Positions 34,601-46,600 of a stretch of 64,000 bases of DNA are shown piece by piece; position 1 is the first letter of the stretch, and each line of letters opens with the position of its first letter. The notes below the pieces were generated by a model. It was not told where the DNA came from. It saw nothing but the letters and a program-made list of their open reading frames with translations, and did no database searches. The stretch covers positions 496,001 to 560,000 of the forward strand of contig NC_057866.1 in assembly GCF_019393635.1 (NCBI RefSeq), given 5' to 3'. This DNA comes from Dromiciops gliroides (Eukaryota; Chordata; Mammalia; Microbiotheria; Microbiotheriidae). Made by a program: the position numbers and the translations under genes.

Positions 34601-37600
34601 ATAGCTAATAACTGTTAAGTGTCTGAGACCAGATTTGAACTCAGGTCCTCCTGAATCCAGGGTTGGTGCTCTATCCACTGTGCCACCTAGCTGCCCCTGA
34701 GAAGGATTAACTCTTTTTTTTTTTTTGGTGGGGCATTGGGGGGTTAAATGACTTGCCCAGGGTCACACAGCTAGTAAGTGTCAAGGGTCTGAGGCCAGAT
34801 TTGAACTCAGGTACTCCTGCATTGTTCTACTCTTATGTCCCAAAAATCTGTTACCCTTGTAGGAGGCAGGGGGACACCAGGGAATCTGGTCTGGTGTCTT
34901 TACACCAGCAAACTGCCCTTCAAGGATGCCTGGTTTCTCATCCACAGAAGTCCTGTCTGCTATCTCTGTCCTTGCAGATGTGGCTGCACTCAAACAGTGA
35001 ACATTTCTTAGTCACAGGAGGGAAGGAGGGGGTTGTCATTAGCTCTCATTCACAATTTCCGCTCAATCCTATTTTCCTCCAGCTTCGATTCTGGCCTTCC
35101 TTATTTTCTGTCCTCCCCAGAACCATAGAAGAGAGTTGCCCCCCTCATTCAGTGTCTTAGCTTAGTTGGGGGATCCTACAATTACACTTTACTAATCAAT
35201 TGGTCATGCTAGGATATTTGTGCCTCACTCAGTCTTACAATTCGGGGGGACAGGGCAATGAGGGTTAAGTGACTTGCCCAGGGTCACACAGCTTGTAAGT
35301 GTCAAGTGTCTGAGGCCAGATTTGAACTCAGGTACTCCTGAATCCAGGGCCAGAGCTTTATCCACTATACCACCTAATTGCCCCCTCACTCAGTCTTAAT
35401 TTTAATGGTAGCAGGAGAAATGAAATTTGGAACAACAGCCCTGTGGGTGGGGTGCACAGAGATAATAGAACCTCAGGGAGAGTTGGCTGGCCACAACACC
35501 CCAGCATTTGTTCACTTCCCAGTTTGGGGAAAGAGGAAAGCATTTCTGGAGCTCAGCTGGAGGTTTTCACCAAAAGTTTGAGGGGCCTCTAGGGGAGAAT
35601 GAGGAGAAAAGGAGGAGCTTGGTGTGACCACACAGCAGCTGGTGGCTGCCCCATCTGATTCCCTTCTTCAAGACCAAGAGAGATGACCTCTGTCTAACTA
35701 GATGGAAAAGCTTGGGGAGAGGGTGTTTTCACCACAGCTTACCCCGATATGAGGAGCTCAGAGAGAATTAAGTGAGTCAAAAGGAATGAACAGAATCCCC
35801 TCCCCTTACTTCCACTGAATTGAGTGTTGTTGTTTTTAAATCTGTCCTGGTGTGGCCAGGCTGTCCCTTTATTTAGGGGGAGCTCCACAGAAGAGGAGGA
35901 CAACAATGCCCTAGGGCATTTTGAGGAGGTTTTGCTCTGAGTGGGGCCCTGCTAAGTGCAGAATTACTATGAATGAGGACCGTATTTATAAATCTGCAAC
36001 ACAGACTGCAAGTCTCGACTCTGTGGTGACATGGGGATGTATGTGTGTGACAGACCCACACAGGTGACACACTTCCCAGGGCTGTGGTTTGGCCAGACAC
36101 AGGTGATGAGGGGACAGCAAGGCACAGATGGGCCGGCAGAGGAGGCTCAGACTGGATGGACAAAGGAGGGCTCTGGCTCTGCCTTCAGGTGTGCTACCCA
36201 GGGTTAAGGCCTTCCCCAATTGGCTCTGACCTGAGCCAATCAGACCGGGCCAGGTCAGACTTCCCCACTTCCCATGGGCACAGTGAACCTGCCCATGCTT
36301 TAGCTTTGTCAGGGTGCCCAGGCTCCCCCTAGGACATGGCCTCAGTCGGGCCCAGCTGCTGCTGAGCTAGAACTCACATTCCTTCCATCTTGACCTTAGA
36401 GGTTTGTGAATGCACAAAAGGACACCGTGCGAGCTTTGGGTCTCTCTTGGCTCTCCTCTCCTCCAAAACACCATCTGCCTGCTGGGCACAAAGCCAGTAA
36501 ATGCATGTCTGAGGCCCCCCATCCCCTGTGCAGCCTGGCCCTGTCCTGGGTAGGCCCCTCCCCCTCTGAGTCAGTCCTTGAAGTCCAGGGGGACTTTTCT
36601 CCAAGTGCTTTTTGCTCATTAACTCTCCAGGGGCATCAGCCTTCCACCTCCATGAAGTTTATTGCTTCAAAATTCCTCTCCTCTTTCCTCCATTCTTCTT
36701 CCAGTGTTAGCAGCTGGGGTCCCCTCATGGCCTCCTGGCCACTTTGGCTCTTTACTCTGGGTCTAGGGAATGCGTCCCACCCCAGCATGCCCCTGACTGG
36801 AAAAGGGCATGTCTCTGGGCTGCTCCAGGATCCATTTGGAAAGCTTGGTGCTCAAGAAATGCAGAAGCTGCTTTCTCATTGGCCCTCCTTGGGCCCCAGG
36901 TCCCTGTTAGTCCTCTCTCCATCCCCATCCCCAACAAGGGCCCTTTTGCCTCCCCAGGGCTGGGGCTCATCACAAAGGATTAGAAGCCAAGTTAGAGACT
37001 GTGTCCAGGCTCTCTCCCCCAACAGGGGATGACATCCAAGCTCATACCCCCTTTGTCTCTCCAGGAGCTCAGGGGATTTGGCTTGCATGCTTAAGGGATG
37101 CCTAGTTCTGGAAGCATTGTCTGGGATTATCCTCCACACTCCCACCAGGGGGCAGCATCTAGGCTCATGACCTCCTTTGTCTCCCAAGGAGTTCTTTGGT
37201 TCCCCTGGCTGCTGTAGACAATCCCCGAGTTGGAGGCAGGGTTCAAGACTGTGTCCAGGCTCCCTCTCCCACCAGGGGCAGCATCCAGGCTCATGCCCCA
37301 CCCCTTTGTCTCCCCAGGAGCTCTACATGTCCTACAACAACATTTCTGACCTGAGCCAAATCTGTCTGCTGGATCAGCTCGAGGTTCTGGACCTGGAGGG
37401 CAACAACATTGAAAATCTAGAGCAGGTTCGGTACCTAGGTCTCTGCAAGAAACTCAGCACACTCACTCTGGAGGGGAATTTGATCTGCCTGAGGCCAGAC
37501 CCAGAAGCACCTGAGGTGAGGGCCTGCTCCTGACCCCTCCTGCCCTGGCCCTTTGGGGGACCTGGAATGGGAGGGGAAGCTGCATGTCCCACCCTTTCCC

Positions 37601-40600
37601 CCTCTCCAAGAGACTGTGGTCTTGTGTCTTTCTGCTTGCCCCTCTCCCTTCCCAGTGTAGTAGGGAGGGAACCAAGCTGAGGAGAGTCCCCCCATTCCCC
37701 CCTTTTACATCCTCAAAAATTGTAAAATTACTATGAAGTTGGGAATAAGGGGGGATGCCAAAATCTTGCCCTCCTTATATTATGGGAAGCAAATGAGGTG
37801 ATAAGGAAGCAGAGCTGGGTAGGAAGGAGAATTAAAGACTCTTGTGTATGTGAATATCCACACATTGTGTCTGGAGTGCCTGGAAATATTTCCCCCTCAT
37901 ATGGAAGGGCTAGTCCCTCAGGTCCCAGGGACTTCAGAGATTCCCATCTCCTTTCAAAAAAAAATCATAGTTCCTGGGCCAATGTGTTTACATTTAATAG
38001 TCATCCAGAGAACACAGTTAGTTCATAATTAAGATGTTTAATGAAATGGGATAAGAAGAAGCACAGCAACAAATCATTTCTCCTATAAACTTGGGGCATG
38101 TTCTCTCACAAATATTCAGTGTCTGGAGCAAGAGTCGCTACCAATGGAGAACATACATGGAGGGGTTGACACACACAAAACGTGTGTCCAGAGGAGGGCT
38201 AACCCATGCCTTCCACCTGCAGGACCCCTGGAATCTTCCAGGGATATCCCTGTGCCACTCCCACTGAGCATCTCCTCAACAGGACAAAGACCCTTTACTA
38301 CGCTGCTCCCTAGAGCTTCTGGCTAAACTAGAATCCTTAGCTATCATTTCCTCAAGGAGAAAACTAGGGTGGGTTAGGGCCACCAAGCTCTTTTAGCTTA
38401 AAGGTGATTTTTAAAAAGAAAAAGGGGCTTTTTCTAGTTCTCTTTTGAAAAGTCAGACATGCTTGCCTGGAACCAACACCATCACCAATTACTTTTTTTT
38501 TTTTTTTTGGTGGGGCAATGAAGGTTAAGTGACTTGCCCAGGGTCACACAGCAAATAAGTGTCAAGTGTTTGAGGTCAAATTTGAACTCAGGTCCTCCAG
38601 GGCCAGTGCTTTATTCACTGTGCCACCTAGCTGCCCCCCACCAATGACTTTCTTTCTGATTCTCTAGTCTTGGCTAGACACCTTTAATCTTCTGGGAAGG
38701 AATTCGCACACCAAGCTCCAAGCTCTTTAGATCAGACAACACTCCTAGTCCAGGAGCTTGGAGGACAATTGTAAATCTTCCCAATTCCCTCCAAAGAGCT
38801 CTAGGTGTCAGGGTTCCCATGTTTTTTGAACCCTAATCCTCCTCTGTTCTCCCATGAAGATGCATAGGTGAGGAAGGCATGAGCCAGGGAGGTCAGGTCC
38901 CAGTTTCTCCAGATTCCTGGTCCTTTCACTTGCAGACACAGCCAGCCCAGAGCCAGAGAGGTTTCAGGGTTCTTCTAGGTCTGAGAGAGTAGGTATTGTT
39001 ACTTCTATTTTAAGGGTGGTGAAATCTGAGGCTCTGAGATAATGAGGTCACAAGTTGAATAAGTAGTAGAGCCAAGATCAGAGCCCAGGCCTTCTTCAAG
39101 GGGGTCCCGAGGGAACCTGAGGCTAGTAGGTCAAAGACAGAATGGAAATCAGATCCAAGTCCCGTTTTCAGTCCTATTCTTTGCTGGGGTTTGAGGGCTG
39201 GCTTGGTGGGGGAGTCAAGAGAGAATGGATTCCAAAGCCCACTCCCAGCACTGACTACTGGACACCACAGGGGAGTTGTTTCTTTTCTTTTTTTTCTTTT
39301 TTTTGGTAAGGCAATTGGGGTTAAGTGACTTGCCCAGGGTCACACAGCTAGTAAGTGTCAAATGTCTGAGGCTAGATTTGAACTCAGGTCCTCATGAATC
39401 CAGGGCCGGTGCTTTATCCACTGCGCCACCTAGCTGCCCCAGGAGTCATTTCAAAGCCAGGAGCCTTTGTTGCCACTTTCATAAAACCCAACCCAACCTG
39501 GGATTGGTCGGGCAAGCCTGATCTACTGGGAAAGAGGCCCTAGGTTGGGGTCTTCTGTGCCTTTGCCTGGGCAGGGTGGGCCTCCCTGAGAGGGCTGAGA
39601 ATGAGAGGTTTGTTTCACTCGGGCTCTTTAGTCCCTCCTTGATCTAGGACTTACTTGAAAGTCAACAAGCATTTACTGAGCACCCACAATGTCCCAGGTG
39701 CTGTGCTGATCACTGGAAATACAGTTGCTGTTGTTGTTGAGTCCTTTTGTTGTGTTGTTTACACTCTTTGTGACCCCATTTGGGGGTTTCTTGGCAGAGA
39801 CTCAGGAAGGGTTTGTCATTTCCTTCTCCTGCTCATTTGACAGATGAGGAAATGGAGGCATTTCTGTGAAGTGACTTGCCCAGGGTCACTCAGCTAGGAG
39901 GCGTCTGAAGTTGGATTTGAACTCGGGTCCTCCTGACTCCAGGATGAAATGAATGATCTCTTTTACAGGGCATAGGAAGGTGACCACCAGTTGTCCTTCC
40001 CTGCTTCTGAAAGTACTTTTGGTGATGCCTGAGAGACACTGGCTGATTACCGTGAGGGAGTCCAACCCCCTCTCCCCCAGCCTCCATTTGCCATTCAGAA
40101 AGAAGAGACTGACATGGGACTTAGGACAAATTGAGGAACTAAGAGACTGTTAAAGTTTATATCAGTCAACTAGATATCAGGACAGACACACCTAAGAAGT
40201 CAGGGGAGATAAAACTCTACAGCAGGAACTTCGAGGAGGCGTGGCCACTACCGGACAGCGCCAGGGGACTGAGATAACGCCAGAAGTCAGGACCACCCCT
40301 CCTCATCAAGGTTTCCCCCCCCAAAAAAAAGGACTTTCCATTGTCAGGTGTCACCCCATCCATCTTCTATAAAAACTTCGGCCTCCGTTCCATCCTGGGA
40401 GGAGAATGTTTCTAAGGCATCTCCTTCCCTTGAGGCGAAGTCTTCAGCTTCCCTCTTGGTCCCTTTCTCTAGCTCCCCCAATAAAGACCATCTTAATTCT
40501 AATCGGACTGTGTGCCGGAGTTGTCATCCTTTATGGAGGAATACCTAAGGACCCCCACCACCTATCCCTGTGACAAGGCTGATCAAAACATGTGCTTTAC

Positions 40601-43600
40601 CCTTAAGGATGAACTGTCCCTGGAAGATTCTGAACATCATTTCAGATGTTCAGAATTTAATTTAATCACTATGTCTTTTACAGCCACCCTGTTATAGTGT
40701 ACACAGTGCAGAGAGAGCTGGGCCTGGAGTCAGCCTCAGACACTCATCTGTAAATGAGCATAAGAACACTTCAGTCCAAGGCTTGTAAGGAGTTCATATT
40801 TATTTGTTTGGTGGGGGCAGCTAGGTGGTGCAGTGGATAAAGCACCGGCCCTGGATTCAGGAGGACCTGAGTTCAAATATGGCCTCAGACACTTGACACT
40901 TACTAGCTATGTGACCCTGGGCAAGTCACTTAACCCTCATTGCCCCGCAAAAAAGAAAAAAAAGAAAAGAAAGAAAAAGAAAAAAATATTTATTTGTTTT
41001 TGGTGAGGCAATTGGGGTTAAGTGACTTGCCTAGAGTCACACAGCTAGTAAGAGTAAAGCGTCTGAGGTCGCATTTGAACTCAGGTCCTCCTGACTCCAG
41101 GGCTGGTGCTCTATTTACTGCGCCACCTAGCTGCCCCAGGAGTTAATATTTATAAAGTGCTACAGCACTACCAGCTATTATTCTCCCAAGCTAGCCTGGA
41201 TGTTCCTGGCGCTGCTTTAGCGCATCTGTCTACATCAGTGGGGGGGGGGGGGGTAGCTAGGTGGCGCAGTGGATAGAGCACCGGCCCTGGATTCAGGAGT
41301 ACCTGAGTTCAAATCCAGCCTCAGACACTTAACAAGTACTAGCTGTGTGACCCTGGGCAAGTCACTTAACCCCAACTGCCTCACCCCCCAAAAAAACAAA
41401 CAAACAAACAAAAAACCTTAAAACTCTACATCACTGACTCTGAACCTCAAGGGCAGTCTCTCCGGTAGATTTCACCTCTGTTGTGACTCTTGTTGATTTC
41501 ATCTCTGAGGCATCTCTTGTTAACTTCACCTCTCCAGCATCTCTGGTCACTTTCGCCCTTGCAGCATCTCTCCAATATGCCCCTTTCCTCTAATGCTCAC
41601 ACCCTGCCTGGGGGTGGGGGTAGGGGGACAGAGTTTGCCTACCTAAAGTCTCTTCCCCACTTCAGTTCATTTTCCATTCAGCCACTAGAGTGATTTTCTG
41701 GAAGTGCAGGTCCAATCATGTCACCCCCTACTCAATAAACGTCAGTGACTCCCTGTTCTCCCAGTATTAAACACAAAATCCTCAGTTTGGCCTTCAAGCT
41801 CCTTTACAACCTTACTACCTTTCCAGTCACCCTTATGTACTCTGCAATCCGGTGACATCAGTCTCCTCATTCTTCTTCACACAAGACATTCTGCAAATTA
41901 GTCCCACAAAAAAACATTGATTCACCAGTAGGTGTGATGTTTGATCCACAATGTGATGTTTCAGGTCTGTTTCTCCAACATGATGTCTGTTTGACTTGTG
42001 CTTTTACCTTTGTCTCCTCATATACATTTAGAAAAAAATTTCTAAATTCTTCTGTTGTAATTTTGTTGTTGTCCTTGGTTACAGTATTTTTTTAACATTC
42101 TTGTGTTTCTGTTGTTTGGGGTGTTTGAAAAACATATGATTTCTTCAGGTCTGGCTTTCTTTCTAGGAATTCTTCAAAGACCTCTTTTAATTGACTGTCT
42201 TTTTTCATTTATGGCTTGGCTAAGGTTTGCAGGGAAGGTTGGTCACCTTGCTGTGTATTATGAGCTCCTTTGAACATACAATCCCATTTCTTCCTATGGT
42301 TTATGATGAGTGCTAAAGAGTCTTGTGTTATTAGAATTTGTTTTCCTTTATATTTGGAAGACTTTGTCCTGGTTGATTGCAGAATTTGTTGTTTGTGGAA
42401 TTCTTTAATTTAATCACTATGTATATTGGAGCACAGCATACAGTTTTCTCTATGAATTATTTCAATTGGTCCTCTGTCTTCTATATTCAGATGTTCTGGG
42501 CAGTTTTCTTTATGTTGTTTCTTGCATTCTGGTATTCTAGTTTTTTAATTTATCATATTCTTCTGGGAGACAGAGAATTCTTAACTTGTTTCTATGTATC
42601 TTATCTTTGAAATCCATGTTTTGCTTATATGGAGAGTTACTGTCATCACTCTTTATCTTCTTCTAGATTATCCTCCTCTTCTGTGTTCTTGCATTCCCAA
42701 TCAACTTTTCTCTTGTTTCTTTGGTGAGACATCACTGGGGATTCAAATTTTCCTATTCTGCTCAATATTTCTACTGTGCTGGCCATAAATTCTGCTTTCA
42801 AAATCCTCATTTCTCTTTTAAACCATGTACAACTTTGTCTGAGCCCCCTCTCCCCGAGGTAGTCATACTGTGTGCTTATTTCTCCTCCTCTTCCTAACAT
42901 TGTTCACATTGCTCCCCAGAAACACCACCATAGGAGGTTTGAGGAGGAAGGAAACAGTTTGGAAAATATGCTCTGGTGAGTGGAATCGAATGTCAGCTAG
43001 GTGGGTTAGAAGGATTGCCTTGCTGCAGTAAGATTGTGTAACATAAATGTGTAGTGGACCCAGTCCACATAGTTTCATGATTTTTCTCCAGCTTTGCTTG
43101 GCTGCATGTGAGTAGGAGAAAGGGCAACGAATGGATGATTTTAAAACCCAGGGTTTGGCATTGTCAGGGAAAGACCTATGACAGGATAACAGGACACAGG
43201 GGAGGACGGTGTAGAGTTGAGCTGATTCACCAAAGGTTCGAGATGGAAAAGGGAGGAGAGTGAAGCCTGTGCAGCGATGATGGGCTGAGAAAGAACCAAT
43301 GGGTGGAGGGATTGGAGGTCACAGTGTGAATGAAGAACAGGCTTTGGGTTGCAAGGCAGAGGGAGAGGTAGAATAACAACAGATTATGACCAGATAAAGG
43401 AATTTCAAAATTCACCAACATAGAAGTGGAACACTTGGCAAAGTCCAAGGCTTGACAATCTTTGTGTATAGCATAGGAGCAGGTCATAGGAAATGAGGAG
43501 GTACGTGCTGCTTGAAGGATGGAGAGTTTCTCCCATAACCTCTGTTTGAGGAGGGGGCCTGGGCCAATAATCTCTTCATTTCCCACCCAGCAACAGGCCC

Positions 43601-46600
43601 TAGGACTTGTCCAACCTGCCATGCTGGATGACCTGCACTCTCTCCCCTCCCCAGCTTTTTAAACTTCCTTCTGTGTGTGGTCTTATCCCATTAAAATGTA
43701 AGTTTCCCGAGGACTCCCTTTGTCTTTCTTTGAATCTCTGCCACTTAACACAGAGGTGACACCCAGTAGGTGCTTAATAAATGCTTCTTGACTGAAGGAA
43801 TTCCAATATGTAATTAGAAGGCAAGAGAGAAAGGCTGAGTCAGATGCAATTCATTTGCACTGCCCGTGTAAGGGGCCACAGCAACTAGTGTGGAGTTGCA
43901 GGAGGCTGGTGGCCCAAGAAGGGTAGTATCTTCCTCTCCTTCCCAAACAGGCAAAGTAGAAGTGACATGATCAGACTCTCACTTTGGGAAAATCACTTTG
44001 GCTACTAAGTAAAAGGACAGATTAGAATGGGGAGATGAGGTAAGGATACCAATTAAAAGTCTTTTGCAGGGGGCAGCTAGGTGGCGCAGTGGATAGAGCA
44101 CTGGCCCTGGAGTCAGGAGGACCTGAGTTCAAATCCGACCTCAGACACTTAACACTTACTAGCTGCGTGACCCTGGGCAAGTCACTTAACTCCAACTGCC
44201 TCACCTAAAAAAAAAAGTCTATTGCAATAAAACAGGCAAGAGATGGATGGTGAGGATCTCCATGAGGGTGGTGGCCATGTGTTGGAGAGAAGGGGAAATA
44301 GACAAGAGCTGTTGGGAAGGCAGAAATGGTCAAATTTGGAAATGAGTTGAATATGTGAAGTGAAGGAAAGTAAAGAGAAAAAAATGACCCAAAGATTGCG
44401 AGCCTACCATAGCACCTTATCTCACACTAGGAAAGTTCAGATGAGGAGAAAGTGTGGAGAAAAGAGAATGAATCCTATTGGGTAGATACAGAGTCCAGGA
44501 TGTCCTTGGGACACCCACTACTACAGTAATCAGCCCATCTAAAGTATAAGGGGCAATATTATGGCCCCAGGGGTCACATGGTCTCTTCCTCTTTAGCTTT
44601 AGGGAATTTCTTTAGACAAAAAGTTCTGAATTTGTCACAATCACTCTGAACCTCTAACATTTGTCTAGAGGTTGTGCTGCCTGCCTAATTCTACATGTAT
44701 ATTTGTCTCTGGCCTCTTTGTAGTTGAAACAAAATTCTATTTACTGGAAACTTTTGGATAATGAAATAGCACATTATAGTATAGTATCTGTAGTTAGACA
44801 GGTAACAGCAGAGGAAAGTGGAAAAAAAGACAAACTTTTCTTGGAACTTCTTGTCTGAACCGTTTTTTTAAAAAAATGATTCCGGGGCAGCTAGGTGGCT
44901 CAGTGGATAAAGCACCAGCCCTGGATTCAGGAGGATGTGTTCAAATCCAGCCTCAGACTCTTGACACCTACTAGCTGTGTGACCCTGGGTAAGTCACTTA
45001 AACCTCATTGCCCCTCAAAAAAAAATTATTCCTCCCTCACTTTCTTTTCTCTCTCCTTCCTTTTTTCTTCCCTTTTTCTTCATCTCTCCTTCCTTCCTTC
45101 CTTCCATCCTTTCCTTTCTTTCTTCTTTCCATTTTTCCTTGCTTCCACAAGTATTTCCTAATCACCTTCCTTACTCAGGGCACTGTTCTATGCCCTGAAC
45201 ATACAAAGATATAAAAATGTCTGGTCCTCAAAGACCTTGAAGTTCAGTGGGAGAAGAACACAAATACAGGCAAGAACTAGAGTGGTGACTTACAGCAGTG
45301 ACTCAGGTTTCTGCAATAATTATGTCACAGGGGAAATTGGTTGGGGGAAGGGGGTCCTTAAGGTATTCCTCTTTAAAGAATGACATCCTCTCGAACACAA
45401 ATCCAATTAGAATAAAACAATCTTTTATTTGGGGGCTAGAGAAAGGAACCGAAAAAGAACTGTGGATTCTGAATGCAGATTGAACCATACTGTTTCTACT
45501 TTTTGGTTGTTTTTTTTCTTTTTTGAGGTTTTCCCCTTGTGTTCTGATTCTTCTTTCACAACATGACAAATACAGAAATATGTTTGATGTGATTGTACAT
45601 ATATAAACTATATAGGGTTGCTTTCTGTTTTGAGGAAGGGGGAGGGAGAAAACTTTGGAACTAAAAATCTTATGTAAACAACTGTTGAAAACTATCTTTA
45701 CATGTAACTGGAAAATAATAAAACACTTTCATGATGAGAAAGGAATCAAGAGAGAAGTCAAACTTCTCTCAAGGGGAGATAATGGTTTAGAGATCACATG
45801 ATTTTCTGAAATGCATTTCTCCTCAAATAGAAGAAAGGTAAAAGCTTTTATAAATGGTAGCTGAGGTGATGGGATGGGGTAACCACCTGACTATGGAAAG
45901 TTCCCTTTGGGGGTGGGGAAAGCTGGAATGGGAAGAGCTGGTCCTGACTTGGGAAGTTCTCTCTGTCCCCAGGCACTGATCAGGCAGCAGCCATGCCTAA
46001 TGAGCTTATCTCCCTTACTTCTCAAGGTGTGTTCATTCCTCAGTTTAGCTGGTCAGTTTATGTCCATCACATTCCTCACTTCTCTATATGTAAGGAAAAA
46101 CGGGGCAAAGATTCTTCTTCTGTAACTGCTTCAAGCTGAGGGGTTGAAGAAATCACAGTGGGAGGGGCGGGGAAGGGCCTGGTCCAGAGAGTAAGAGGAG
46201 ATGTGAGATCGTGGGAGGAGATGTAGAGGTACCAGCTGTAGCTGCCGTGAGGTTGCCTTGATCCTGGATGGAACAGACTTTAACAAGAGGGTAAGAGGCC
46301 AGAGAAAACTAATAGCAGACATAGGAAAAAGCCAGATCCTTATACACTTTAATTGTTTAGAATATAAAAGGACTAGAATTTCTATACCTGCATCTCACTA
46401 TAGTAACTCATTTGCAATACCAACCTAAGGAATGAAAATCTAATATTGTGTTCATGCTGATCAAATGACATGATTATAGGAATTTACCATAAAGAAGAGG
46501 GAACAAGCTCTCAGGGAATGATGCTTCCCTAAGCTTTATGGGCACTACAGGTAGAAGTTCTGCAGACAGCGAGGTGTATTGAGTCAGACTCAAAGTCAAC

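Noticed and set aside
34926-35000. Possible LRRC56 exon reading DVAALK after a CCTTGCAG
   Set aside because: No donor follows in phase, and the true second-LRR exon was found at 31514-31610.
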